Assembly (NCBI RefSeq): GCF_024168645.1 | Contig: NZ_JALJWF010000001.1 | Span: forward strand, 2,848,501 to 2,912,500 | Reading direction: 5' to 3' | DNA from: Pseudomonas sp. GGS8 | Lineage (GTDB): Bacteria > Pseudomonadota > Gammaproteobacteria > Pseudomonadales > Pseudomonadaceae | Length of the DNA: 64,000 bases | Shown: piece after piece, positions 50,069 through 58,077 of the stretch | How positions within the stretch are numbered: the stretch's first letter is position 1 | How the letters are laid out: the number at the start of each line of letters is the position of its first letter | Notes under the pieces: generated by a model | Databases searched by the model: none | What the model saw: the letters and a program-made list of their open reading frames with translations, nothing else | What the model was told of the DNA's origin: nothing | Translations under genes and position numbers: made by a program

Positions 50069-50932
50069 ATGAGAACGCGCGTGATGGTTTTTCTGGCTGC
50101 GCTGTTACTGAGTGCTTGCCAGCATGTAGCGGTGCCGCCGGTCAGCGGCGAAATCCGGGATCTGCGCAGCGGTCAGCTCATGACGGCGCAGGAACTGCTT
50201 GCACGGTTGGCTGAACCTTCGCGGCTGATCGTCGGCGAGCAGCATGACAATCGTGATCACCATCAACTGCAATTGTGGTTATTGCAGGCGCTGGGTGAGC
50301 GACGGCCGCAAGGCAGTCTGCTCCTGGAAATGCTGACGCCGGATCAGCAGCAACGCGTCGATGACGTTCGGCATGCCTCACCATTGCCGACCGATTTGTC
50401 CGGGGCATTGGCCTGGCAGTCGGGATGGGACTGGGATCTTTACGGGCCGATCGTTCGATTTGCCCTGATTCAGCCGTACCCGTTACTGGCGGCTAATCTG
50501 GGCACGCCTGAAGTCCGTAACGTCTATGCCAAGCCGCCGACATTGAGCGGTGCGCGCTCCAACGCTGCGACGGTCAAAAATAAGTTGCTGGCTCAGATCA
50601 GTGATTCCCACTGTGGTTTGCTGCCTGAATCACAGATGCCCGCGATGCTGGCCGTCCAGCAGCAGCGTGACCGACGGATAGCCGAGCGATTACGGGTGGC
50701 ACCGATGCCTTCACTGTTGTTTGCCGGTGCGTTCCACGCACGCAAGGATGTCGGGGTGCCGATCCATGTGCTGGATCTGGGGGAGCCCGAGGCACCAACG
50801 GTATTGATGCTGGCAGAGCAGGGTGCGGAGGTCACGCCGGCCATGGCTGATTACGTCTGGTATACGCCCGCCACGCCGCCGCAGGATTACTGCGCGCAAA
50901 TGCGTAAACAGTTCGGCAAACCGTCAGGCTAA
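50069..50932 (+). CDS. ChaN-family heme-binding lipoprotein (PhuW-like)
   Basis: A 287-residue lipoprotein with lipobox LLSAC (Cys17), then a ChaN/Cofac_haem_bdg domain: LIVGEQHDNRDHHQLQLWLL, LLLEMLTPDQQQ, and a HARKDVGVP-type segment. ChaN proteins bind stacked hemes at the outer membrane. In P. aeruginosa the equivalent gene ends the phu operon next to prrF, exactly as here. Confidence 0.9.
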   Translation: MRTRVMVFLAALLLSACQHVAVPPVSGEIRDLRSGQLMTAQELLARLAEPSRLIVGEQHDNRDHHQLQLWLLQALGERRPQGSLLLEMLTPDQQQRVDDVRHASPLPTDLSGALAWQSGWDWDLYGPIVRFALIQPYPLLAANLGTPEVRNVYAKPPTLSGARSNAATVKNKLLAQISDSHCGLLPESQMPAMLAVQQQRDRRIAERLRVAPMPSLLFAGAFHARKDVGVPIHVLDLGEPEAPTVLMLAEQGAEVTPAMADYVWYTPATPPQDYCAQMRKQFGKPSG

Positions 50933-50958
50933 TAAGATCAGGCGAGTTTTCCACAGGC

Positions 50959-51072
50959 AAAAAAAGACCCGGCAAGTGCCGGGTCAAATAACCGTGATTA
51001 GCCTGATGAGGAGATAATCTGAGAGTCCGAACCAAGGGCTTTTCAGAATATCGACCAGTCTCGCGACCAGTT
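50959..51072 (-). ncRNA. prrF: Iron-responsive small RNA PrrF
   Basis: About 114 bases on the minus strand, beginning AACTGGTCGCGAGAC. It contains the conserved PrrF core CTCCTCATCAGGCTAATCAC that base-pairs with sodB-type and other iron-protein mRNAs, and ends in a strong terminator (GACCCGGCACTTGCCGGGTC followed by seven T). Made under iron starvation, it spares iron by repressing iron-using proteins. One copy is seen here, against the tandem prrF1-prrF2 of P. aeruginosa; a second may lie elsewhere in the genome. Confidence 0.93.
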
Positions 51073-51074
51073 GT

Positions 51075-51106
51075 GATAATCATAGCGATTCTCATTACCA
51101 AGTCAA
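51075..51106 (-). promoter_or_regulatory. Fur-controlled promoter of prrF
   Basis: On the minus strand TTGACT (51101-51106), 16 bases, TATGAT (51079-51084), giving a start near 51072. A Fur box (GAGAATCGCTATGATTATC, plus-strand 51075-51093) matches the classic 19-base consensus at 13 positions and covers the -10, so Fe-Fur would block transcription. Confidence 0.88.
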
Positions 51107-51203
51107 CCGCTGATTTTCCATTCCCGTGAATTGCGTCATCCCTTCGCTGGAAAGCCTCGTAATCATTGGGTTTCAGGCTGTGCGCTTGAGTAAAACTACT
51201 CGT

Positions 51204-51476
51204 TCAATTCTTGTGGCGAGACGAAATAGCATCCAGCTGTTTGTTCAAGGCCTCCTTGCGCTCTGCGGGAATGTCGTTCCAGTGAACATCCATCAACGCG
51301 CCTTCAATCGCATACAACAACACCTTGGACGCCCGAAAACCGCGCGTGCGCACGGCCCGATAAGCATCCACAGCTCCCAGCCGACGCAAGTCCGAGGCAC
51401 TGTGGATGCCCACGGCATGCAGCCATTGCGCCGACGTCTTGCCAAGATTCTTCAGGTGTTGCAGTTCATCATTCAT
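51204..51476 (-). CDS. TfoX/Sxy C-terminal domain protein
   Basis: A 90-residue helical protein matching the C-terminal domain of the competence regulator TfoX: LKNLGKTSAQWLHAVGIHSASDLRRLGAVDAYRAV and the RASKVLLYAIEGALMDVHWNDIP segment. It lacks the N-terminal TfoX domain, so a competence role is doubtful. The ATG at 51476 follows an ideal AAGGAGG site. Confidence 0.88.
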   Translation of the reverse strand: MNDELQHLKNLGKTSAQWLHAVGIHSASDLRRLGAVDAYRAVRTRGFRASKVLLYAIEGALMDVHWNDIPAERKEALNKQLDAISSRHKN

Positions 51477-51660
51477 CAAGCCTCCTTGCGACAGCCGAAC
51501 GGTGCGTGGGCGAGCCTCTCAGCAGTGTAGCCATCAGTAGGAAAAGCGTGATTGTTTGGTCGGTTTCGACGCAAAAGCTTCTAAGAGGCAAACTCAAGAA
51601 GCGGCGTGAAAAGGCGGAGTATGTAGTCCGAAGGCGTGTGGAAAATTGAGTTTTCGAGCA

Positions 51661-51700
51661 AAAAAAGTACAAAGTCCAGCGCAAAGCGGGGGCGCCGGAC
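51661..51700 (-). terminator. Terminator after the pentapeptide-repeat gene
   Basis: On the minus strand GTCCGGCGC and GCGCTGGAC arms (51674-51700, one mismatch) are followed by TTTGTAC and seven T. It lies about 20 bases past the stop codon. The rest of the 51480-51719 gap shows no convincing gene. Confidence 0.7.
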
Positions 51701-51719
51701 TGTGTGAAGCGTCGCTTTT

Positions 51720-52064
51720 TTAGCGGGTGCGATAACGCAGGCGTGTACCGAAATTCATCGACATCAAAATTTCATCGGCACTTAACTCTGGCGGGAAGTA
51801 GGCACCGGAGATCTGCGCGTGGGCCAGGCTCGCGCCTTCCATGGACGAGTTGCGAAAATCGATGCCGCGCAAGTCGGCAGAACGGAAATAGGCATCGGTG
51901 AAGTCGATGCCGTCGGCGTTCAGTTCACGTAGATCAAGGCCGCGGAAGTCACCACCGACCATGTCGATGGGGCCATCTTTCGGGCGTTCGTTGTTAAAGC
52001 CTGTGATGTCGTCTTTGTGCAGCAAGGCATAAAGCGGGGTGTCGAGAAGTTTCGGCTGGCTCAT
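51720..52064 (-). CDS. Pentapeptide-repeat protein
   Basis: A 114-residue cytoplasmic protein with about eight pentapeptide repeats of A(D/N)LxX type in the middle (DFRGLDLRELNADGIDFTDA, then YFRSADLRGIDFRNSS and ASLAHAQISGAYF). Such repeats fold as a right-handed quadrilateral helix. It is far shorter than the Qnr gyrase protectors, so no DNA mimicry is claimed. The C-terminal tail (FGTRLRYRTR) is basic. Confidence 0.88.
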   Translation of the reverse strand: MSQPKLLDTPLYALLHKDDITGFNNERPKDGPIDMVGGDFRGLDLRELNADGIDFTDAYFRSADLRGIDFRNSSMEGASLAHAQISGAYFPPELSADEILMSMNFGTRLRYRTR

Positions 52065-52155
52065 GTCGCATCACCTGATGGTTTTATGGCGCCAGTATAG
52101 TGCCACTATTTGGCAGCCGTGAAGCCGGCGAGGGCTTCACGGCTGAAATTGTTTC

Positions 52156-53712
52156 TTACAGGCCTGGCAAGCGTTGGCGAATTTGCGCAACGACGGTGTC
52201 GAGAGTGCCACTTTCATTGGTCTGGACGCGTTTGCTGCAGAGGATTTCAGCTGGCGTCAGGGCCTCGCGGCTGGCTTGCTGGGCGGCGATAACGGCCAGA
52301 TTGGCATCGGACGGATCGTTGTTGTCCGCCTGACGTTGCTTCAGCCAGCTTTCGATCACCGCTTGTGGTGCGTCGCAATCGAGGATCAGGAACGGTGCAC
52401 CGGTGGCCTCGGCGATTTTTGCCGCACCGTCACGTTGGTCGCGCTTGAGATAAGTGGCATCGATCACCACCGGGAAGCCGGCACGCAGAATCACATCGGC
52501 AACTTCATGCAGACGGGCATAGGTGGCGACGCTGGCGTCGGCGCTATAGATGCCGGCCTGCGGGGCGTTCGGTACGGTCTGTTCGCCAAACATACGCTTG
52601 CGCTCGACATCCGAACGCAGGCGAATGGCACCCAATGCTTCCACCAGACGCATGGCCACATGGCTTTTGCCGACGGCGGAAACACCATGGGTGATCGCCA
52701 GGAAACGCGAAGGAATGGTGCTGTAGCTTTCCGCCAGGTTGGCGTAGTTGCGGTACTGACGCAGCGTAGTAGCGCGCTGCACCGGATCGGCTTCGGCCGG
52801 CATGCTGAACAGGCTGACCTTGGCGCGAACCAGTGCGCGGTAGGCTTTATAGAAGTTCAGCAGCTCAAGGCCCTGGTAGTCGCCGGTCAGTTCCAGGTAT
52901 TGGCTGATGAAACGGCGCGCCAGGCTCTTCAGGCCACGGTCTTCCAGGTCCATTGCCAGGAAACCGGTGTCGGCGTAAACGTCGGTGAAGCGGAACGGTT
53001 CGTTGAACTCGATGCAGTCGAAGATCACCACTTTGCCGTCGATTACAGTGGCGTTGCCCAAGTGAATGTCGCCATGGCATTCGCGAATGAAACCGTCGGC
53101 CTTGCGCTGGGTGAACAGCGGCTTGAGGCGCTCGAAGCTGCTTTCGGCCCAGGCTTGCAGTGCGTCGAGTTGCAGCAGATCGGCCTTGTCGCTGAGGAAC
53201 GGGCGGATCTGTTCGAAGTTCTGCCGTACCGGCGCCATGACGCTGTCCGGCGTGCCGGCTTCGTGTTCGGCAGGCACTTTCGGTGCGCCGAGATGGAATT
53301 GAGCAATCTGTGCGGCCATCTCGTCAATGTGCGCGGTGGTCAATTCGCCGTTGGCTTGCAGGGTGCTGAGCAGTTGGCTTTGTGGGAACTGGCGCATTTT
53401 CAGGGCGTAATCGACAACCGGGCCATCGCCGCCCAGTTGTGGTGCCTCGGCGCTGCCGGTGATCGGCAGCACTTCAAGATACAAATCACGGGTCAGACGC
53501 TGGTTCAGGCGCAGCTCCTCGCCGCAGAAATGCTTGCGAGCTTGGAGACTGGTGAAGTCGAGGAAGCCGAAATTCACCGGCTTCTTCACTTTATAAGCGT
53601 AGGGACCGGTGAGTATCACCCAGGAAATATGGGTCTCGATGACCTGGAACCCTTCTACGGGATGCGGGTAGAGGGCCGGGTTTTGCAGGGCAACGATCAG
53701 GGACTGGCTCAC
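52156..53712 (-). CDS. Bifunctional aminoglycoside-phosphotransferase-like/P-loop ATPase protein
   Basis: A 518-residue fusion. The N-terminal about 340 residues are an APH-like kinase with a catalytic loop HGDIHLGNATVIDGKVVIFD followed by CIEF (the HxDxxxxN and D-x-I-D-like motifs). The last about 180 residues are a P-loop kinase (GVSAVGKSHVAMRLVEALG, Walker A variant) with RLRSDVERKR and IDATYLKRDQRD. The family is annotated this way in many pseudomonads; true substrates are unknown and antibiotic resistance should not be assumed. GTG 53712 has the AAGGA ribosome site. Confidence 0.9.
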   Translation of the reverse strand: MSQSLIVALQNPALYPHPVEGFQVIETHISWVILTGPYAYKVKKPVNFGFLDFTSLQARKHFCGEELRLNQRLTRDLYLEVLPITGSAEAPQLGGDGPVVDYALKMRQFPQSQLLSTLQANGELTTAHIDEMAAQIAQFHLGAPKVPAEHEAGTPDSVMAPVRQNFEQIRPFLSDKADLLQLDALQAWAESSFERLKPLFTQRKADGFIRECHGDIHLGNATVIDGKVVIFDCIEFNEPFRFTDVYADTGFLAMDLEDRGLKSLARRFISQYLELTGDYQGLELLNFYKAYRALVRAKVSLFSMPAEADPVQRATTLRQYRNYANLAESYSTIPSRFLAITHGVSAVGKSHVAMRLVEALGAIRLRSDVERKRMFGEQTVPNAPQAGIYSADASVATYARLHEVADVILRAGFPVVIDATYLKRDQRDGAAKIAEATGAPFLILDCDAPQAVIESWLKQRQADNNDPSDANLAVIAAQQASREALTPAEILCSKRVQTNESGTLDTVVAQIRQRLPGL

Positions 53713-53830
53713 AGGCGATCCTTCAGAGTCTGGGGAAAATTCAAGGCCGTCATTATGGCTGCAAGTCCGTCCGACGCAAACCTCAGAGGGCTCCTGTTGA
53801 GGATGAATAAAGTGCGTATAATCCGCCGCC

Positions 53831-56149
53831 ATGACTCGAACTCGATCCCCCCGCACTCCTAAAAAACCACCTTCCAAGGGCATGCGTCCTTGGCTGGGCT
53901 GGGCCCTTAAACTCAGCCTGGTCGGCCTTGTGGTGCTCGCCGGGTTCGCGGTTTACCTCGACGCTGTGGTCCAGGAGAAATTCTCTGGCAAGCGCTGGAC
54001 CATCCCGGCCAAGGTGTACGCGCGCCCGCTTGAGCTGTTCGTCGGACAAAAGCTCAGCAAGGACGACTTCCTCACCGAACTCGATGCTTTGGGCTACCGG
54101 CGCGAAGCTGTCAGCAACGGCCCCGGCGCGGCAGCGGTCAATGGCAATACCGTCGACTTGAATACCCGAGGCTTCCAGTTCTATGAAGGTATGGAGAGCG
54201 CCCAGCCCGTGCGCGTGCGGTTCTCCGGCGATTATGTGGCCGAGCTCTCGGCGACCAATGGTTCGAAACTTTCTGTGGTGCGACTGGAGCCGCTGCTGAT
54301 CGGCGGGATTTACCCGAAAAACCTTGAAGACCGCATCCTGATCAAGATCGATCAGGTTCCACCGTATCTGCTCGATACCCTGGTTGCCGTAGAAGACCGG
54401 GATTTCTACAGCCACTGGGGCGTGTCGCCGAAGTCGATTGCCCGAGCTATCTACGTCAACACCTCGGGCGGCAAGATGACCCAGGGCGGTAGCACGCTGA
54501 CGCAACAGTTGGTCAAGAACTTCTACCTCACCAATGAACGCAGCCTGACCCGTAAGCTCACCGAAGCCATGATGGCGATGTTGCTTGAGCTGCATTACGA
54601 CAAGCGCGACATTCTTGAGGCTTACCTCAATGAAGTGTTCGTCGGCCAGGATGGTCAGCGCGCGGTGCACGGCTTCGGCCTGGCCAGCCAGTTCTTCTTC
54701 GGGCAGCCATTGTCCGAGCTGAAGCTGCACCAAGTCGCTTTGTTGGTGGGCATGGTCAAGGGTCCGTCCTATTACAACCCGCGTCGCAACCCCGAGCGGG
54801 CGCTGGAACGGCGCAATCTGGTCCTCGATGTTCTGAAGGAGCAAGGCGTTGCCAGCGCCGAGCAGGTTGAGGCGGCGAAGAAAATGCCATTGGGTGTGAC
54901 CACTCGCGGCAAGTTGGCCGACAGCTCGTTCCCGGGCTTCCTCGATCTGGTTAAACGTCAGTTGCGCGAAGACTACCGCGATGAAGACTTGACCGAAGAA
55001 GGGCTGCGAATCTTCACCAGTTTCGACCCGATCCTGCAGATGAAAGCCGAAGCCTCGGTCAATGACACGTTCAAACGTCTTTCGGGTCGCAAAGGGGCCG
55101 ATGACGTGGAAGCGGCGATGGTCGTGACCAACCCGGAAACCGGTGAAGTTCAGGCCATGATCGGCAGCCGTCAGGCGAGTTTCGCCGGTTTCAACCGGGC
55201 GCTGGACGCAGTACGACCGATCGGTTCTTTGATCAAACCGGCGGTTTATCTGACAGCCCTTGAGAAACCGAGCCAGTACACGCTGACCAGTTGGCTGTCG
55301 GACGACTACTTCTCGGTCAAGGGCGCGGACGGTCAGATCTGGAAACCACAGAACTATGACCGCCGTTCCCACGGCACGGTGTTCCTGTATCAAGGGTTGG
55401 CGCATTCCTACAACCTGTCGACCGCGCGTCTCGGGTTGGCGGTGGGCGTGCCGAATGTCTTGAAGACCCTGGCACGTCTGGGGGTGAGCCGCGAATTCCC
55501 GGCGTTCCCGTCGATGTTGCTCGGTGCTGGCGGTATGACCCCGATCGAAGTGGCGACCATGTACCAGACGCTGGCCAATGGCGGGTTCAATACGCCGATG
55601 CGCGGGATTCGCAGCGTACTGACTGCCGAGGGTGAGCCGCTCAAGCGTTATCCGTTCCAGATTCAGCAGCAATTTGATCCGGCGTCCATTTACCTGATCC
55701 AGAACGCCATGCAGCGCGTCATGCGTGAAGGCACCGGCAGTTCGGTTTACAACGTGTTGCCGAAAACTCTGACCCTGGCCGGCAAGACCGGTACCAGTAA
55801 CGATTCGCGGGACAGCTGGTTCGCCGGTTTCAGTCAAGATCTGCTGGCCGTGGTCTGGCTCGGGCGCGATGATAATGGCAAGACACCGTTCACCGGTGCC
55901 ACCGGTGCGCTGCAGGTCTGGACCAGTTTCATGCGTAAAGCTGATCCGCTGCCGCTGGACATGCCGCAGCCGGACAATATTGTTCAGGCCTGGGTCGATT
56001 CGCGCACCGGGCAAGGTTCCGAAGCCAACTGCCCAGGTGCGGTGCAGATGCCGTATATTCGCGGCAGTGAACCGCCTCCCGGTGCTGCTTGCGGTGGCGA
56101 AAGCCCTGCAGAATCGGTGATGGATTGGGTCAAGGGCTGGATGAATTAA
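53831..56149 (+). CDS. mrcB: Penicillin-binding protein 1B (bifunctional glycosyltransferase/transpeptidase)
   Basis: Class A PBP of 772 residues that polymerises and cross-links peptidoglycan. A short cytoplasmic basic tail, one membrane helix (WALKLSLVGLVVLAGFAVYL), a UB2H-like segment, then the GT51 domain (AVEDRDFYSHWGVSPKSIARA with catalytic Glu, GGSTLTQQLVKNFYL). The transpeptidase has SxxK in RPIGSLIKPAVYL, SxN in SYNLSTARLG, and KTGT in LAGKTGTSNDSRDSWFAG. Followed after 16 bases by its likely lipoprotein activator. Confidence 0.96.
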   Translation: MTRTRSPRTPKKPPSKGMRPWLGWALKLSLVGLVVLAGFAVYLDAVVQEKFSGKRWTIPAKVYARPLELFVGQKLSKDDFLTELDALGYRREAVSNGPGAAAVNGNTVDLNTRGFQFYEGMESAQPVRVRFSGDYVAELSATNGSKLSVVRLEPLLIGGIYPKNLEDRILIKIDQVPPYLLDTLVAVEDRDFYSHWGVSPKSIARAIYVNTSGGKMTQGGSTLTQQLVKNFYLTNERSLTRKLTEAMMAMLLELHYDKRDILEAYLNEVFVGQDGQRAVHGFGLASQFFFGQPLSELKLHQVALLVGMVKGPSYYNPRRNPERALERRNLVLDVLKEQGVASAEQVEAAKKMPLGVTTRGKLADSSFPGFLDLVKRQLREDYRDEDLTEEGLRIFTSFDPILQMKAEASVNDTFKRLSGRKGADDVEAAMVVTNPETGEVQAMIGSRQASFAGFNRALDAVRPIGSLIKPAVYLTALEKPSQYTLTSWLSDDYFSVKGADGQIWKPQNYDRRSHGTVFLYQGLAHSYNLSTARLGLAVGVPNVLKTLARLGVSREFPAFPSMLLGAGGMTPIEVATMYQTLANGGFNTPMRGIRSVLTAEGEPLKRYPFQIQQQFDPASIYLIQNAMQRVMREGTGSSVYNVLPKTLTLAGKTGTSNDSRDSWFAGFSQDLLAVVWLGRDDNGKTPFTGATGALQVWTSFMRKADPLPLDMPQPDNIVQAWVDSRTGQGSEANCPGAVQMPYIRGSEPPPGAACGGESPAESVMDWVKGWMN

Positions 56150-56165
56150 GCAAAGAGGATTTGAA

Positions 56166-56900
56166 GTGAACAAGTGGTTGATTCCAGCGGTGACTGCCGT
56201 GGCTTTGCTCAGCGGCTGCTCCACTGTGCAGCGTGGTTCGATCCCGGTTGAGGATGCCGGCACTGCCGTCTCCAACAGCGAGCGGATTTCGGCGAATGGC
56301 GGGTTCCGGCAGTCGACGGTGAAGCGTCCTGTCCAAGCTCAGACTCAGGCGATCCCGCAAGGTGACACGGGGGTCGTGGTGATGGTCCCGGGGGGTGGCG
56401 CTGTCTCCTCGGCGCCGATCAGCACTTCGCCGATTACCCCGGGTCCGATTACTCCGGGGCCGATTGATACCTCGCCGGTTCAGTCGGCACCGATCAATCA
56501 GGGCAGTTACAGCATGCCGTCGACGCCCAGCGGGATTCCTTCGGCGAACTCCGGCGGTCTGTCCGCCGATGAACAACTGGACGGTCCGGTCCTGGCATTG
56601 TTGACCACCGCCCAGCAGCAACAGGCCAGTGGCGACCTTAATGGTGCATCTTCCAGCCTCGAACGTGCCCAGCGTGTTGCACCGCGCGAGCCGCAAGTGC
56701 TTTATCGTCTGGCGCAGGTACGTATGGCTCAAGGTGATGCGGCGCAGGCCGAGCAGTTTGCCCGTCGTGGTCTGACGTTCGCCAATGGGCGTCCGGATCT
56801 TCAGGCCAGCCTGTGGGAATTGATCGCCCAGGCCCGTGAGAAGCAAGGTGACCCGGCCGGTGCAGCATTGGCTCGTCAGAAGGCCAAGGTTTCGCTGTGA
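56166..56900 (+). CDS. lpoP: TPR lipoprotein, probable PBP1B activator LpoP
   Basis: A 244-residue lipoprotein with lipobox LLSGC (Cys18). A long Pro/Ser/Thr-rich, presumably disordered linker with near repeats (SPITPGPITPGPIDTSP) is followed by a TPR-type helical domain (about 140-240: QQQASGDLNGASSSLERAQ, LYRLAQVRMAQGDAAQAEQFARRG). In P. aeruginosa the lipoprotein next to the PBP1B gene, LpoP, activates PBP1B from the outer membrane; the assignment here rests on position and architecture. The linker would let the TPR domain cross the periplasm. Confidence 0.85.
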   Translation: MNKWLIPAVTAVALLSGCSTVQRGSIPVEDAGTAVSNSERISANGGFRQSTVKRPVQAQTQAIPQGDTGVVVMVPGGGAVSSAPISTSPITPGPITPGPIDTSPVQSAPINQGSYSMPSTPSGIPSANSGGLSADEQLDGPVLALLTTAQQQQASGDLNGASSSLERAQRVAPREPQVLYRLAQVRMAQGDAAQAEQFARRGLTFANGRPDLQASLWELIAQAREKQGDPAGAALARQKAKVSL

Positions 56901-57235
56901 TGGATATGCGCTTTCCGAAGATTGCCGAGCAGTTGCTGTTGATCGAGCGCGAACTGCGCGTTCAGGGTTGGTGGGATGAAGTGCCGCCGTCCGCTGAGGC
57001 GCTCTCCAGCGTTGAACCGTTTTCGGTGGATACGCTGGATTTCGAGCAATGGCTGCAATGGATCTTCCTGCCAAGGATGAAGTCGATCCTGGAGCAGAAC
57101 CAGCCATTGCCCAACGCATCGGGGATTCAGGAGATGGCCGAAATGGTCTTCGCCTCCCGCAACGTCCAGGGCAAGGATCGGCAGCTTCAGGTCTTGCTCA
57201 AAGAGTTCGACGTGTTGATCAGCGTCTCCCGCTGA
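56900..57235 (+). CDS. YqcC family protein
   Basis: A 111-residue soluble, largely helical protein with family segments ELRVQGWWDEVPPS and DTLDFEQWLQWIFLPRMKSILE. It is coupled to lpoP by a TGATG overlap. YqcC has no firmly known role; in E. coli it neighbours the tRNA pseudouridine synthase gene truC. Confidence 0.9.
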   Translation: MDMRFPKIAEQLLLIERELRVQGWWDEVPPSAEALSSVEPFSVDTLDFEQWLQWIFLPRMKSILEQNQPLPNASGIQEMAEMVFASRNVQGKDRQLQVLLKEFDVLISVSR

Positions 57236-57241
57236 ATCGGA

Positions 57242-57270
57242 AACTGCCAGTGCTTACTGGCAGTTTTTCG
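57242..57270. terminator. Terminator between yqcC and the DUF4124 gene
   Basis: AACTGCCAGT and ACTGGCAGTT arms with a TGCTT-type loop, followed on the plus strand by five T. The stem also contains the end of the convergent DUF4124 gene, whose TAA stop (57254-57256) lies in the hairpin. Confidence 0.8.
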
Positions 57271-57676
57271 TAATCTGTTTCTGTGCTTCGGTGATGCGCT
57301 CCTGACGTTGTTGGTCGGTCAGGCGGCGCGTCTCGCCGTCGACTTCTTCTCGTAATCGTGGATTGTTCTGCAGTTGAGCCAGGTTCGTCCGGGCCTGTTC
57401 GCAGAACACTTTTAGCTGGGCCTGCTGCTCGGCGACCTGTTTTTTCACTTTGTGATCGATGGCTTTTTGATCGCCTATGACGTTGCCGCGTGGCAGCGTG
57501 CCTGGTTTGCCGACGGGCGGGGAGGGCGTGACCATCAAGGTGGCCTCCCGGCCTTGGGGCGGTTGCGCATCGAAATGGGTGACGCCCTGGGCATCGACCC
57601 ATTTATAGATCTGACCCGCCATGCACAAAGGGCTCAGGCTGATCAGCAAGCCGGTGGTGAGGAAGAACGTTCGCAT
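57254..57676 (-). CDS. Exported DUF4124 domain protein
   Basis: A 140-residue envelope protein. Signal peptide to about residue 20 (LLISLSPLCMAG), then the DUF4124 core QIYKWVDAQGVTHFDAQPPQG, then a charged helical, probably coiled-coil tail with Cys in LKVFCEQA and at the end. Function unknown; such genes are frequent in pseudomonads. Confidence 0.88.
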   Translation of the reverse strand: MRTFFLTTGLLISLSPLCMAGQIYKWVDAQGVTHFDAQPPQGREATLMVTPSPPVGKPGTLPRGNVIGDQKAIDHKVKKQVAEQQAQLKVFCEQARTNLAQLQNNPRLREEVDGETRRLTDQQRQERITEAQKQITKNCQ

Positions 57677-58077
57677 GCCATTTCCTTGTCATGAGTGCGC
57701 AATTGAAGCTAACACAGTTGCGGTTTAAAGGTTTTTTCTTGCGTTCTCATGCGCTTAGTTCGAATAAAGCACATTGACGGCTTGACTTGCGATGGGCGAA
57801 ACAGAAGAATCCAAAGTCCGCTGTAGAGGGACTGCCAGAAGCAGACCCACTCGGTAGATCATGAGGCGCACATCCGCGCCGACCTGTTACACCCGCAACG
57901 CGTTACCTCGCGCTGGGTGGGAAAGGCCCGCAACACTTGGGACGATCCCAATACTTGCTCAGTCAGTGCTGACGTAGTCGGCGACCACCGTCGCTCATGC
58001 TCTGCCGAGAAGTAAACCTATTAAGACCCGTCCTCTTTGAATGTGGGCGGTATTCTGGCGTTTTAGAGGTGAACAAC
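57677..58077 (+). other. Long leader region upstream of ilvI
   Basis: 401 bases with no established gene. A 38-codon ORF (57861-57977) ends in [13 protein letters not shown], somewhat rich in Ile, Leu and Val codons, which would suit an attenuator leader peptide, but its ribosome site is weak and no clear terminator hairpin with T run follows. A TTGACT at about 57783 has no good -10. Promoter and control remain undetermined. Confidence 0.4.

Noticed and set aside
51469..51684. A 71-codon minus-strand ORF upstream of the TfoX-C gene.
   Set aside because: It starts within the terminator of the pentapeptide gene, has no ribosome site, no domain, and its end overlaps the start of the TfoX-C gene.
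53783..56275. An 830-codon open frame antisense to mrcB.
   Set aside because: Long antisense frames arise from GC-rich codon bias opposite strongly biased genes; composition (His, Arg, Gln rich) is that of a shadow frame, and mrcB is certain.
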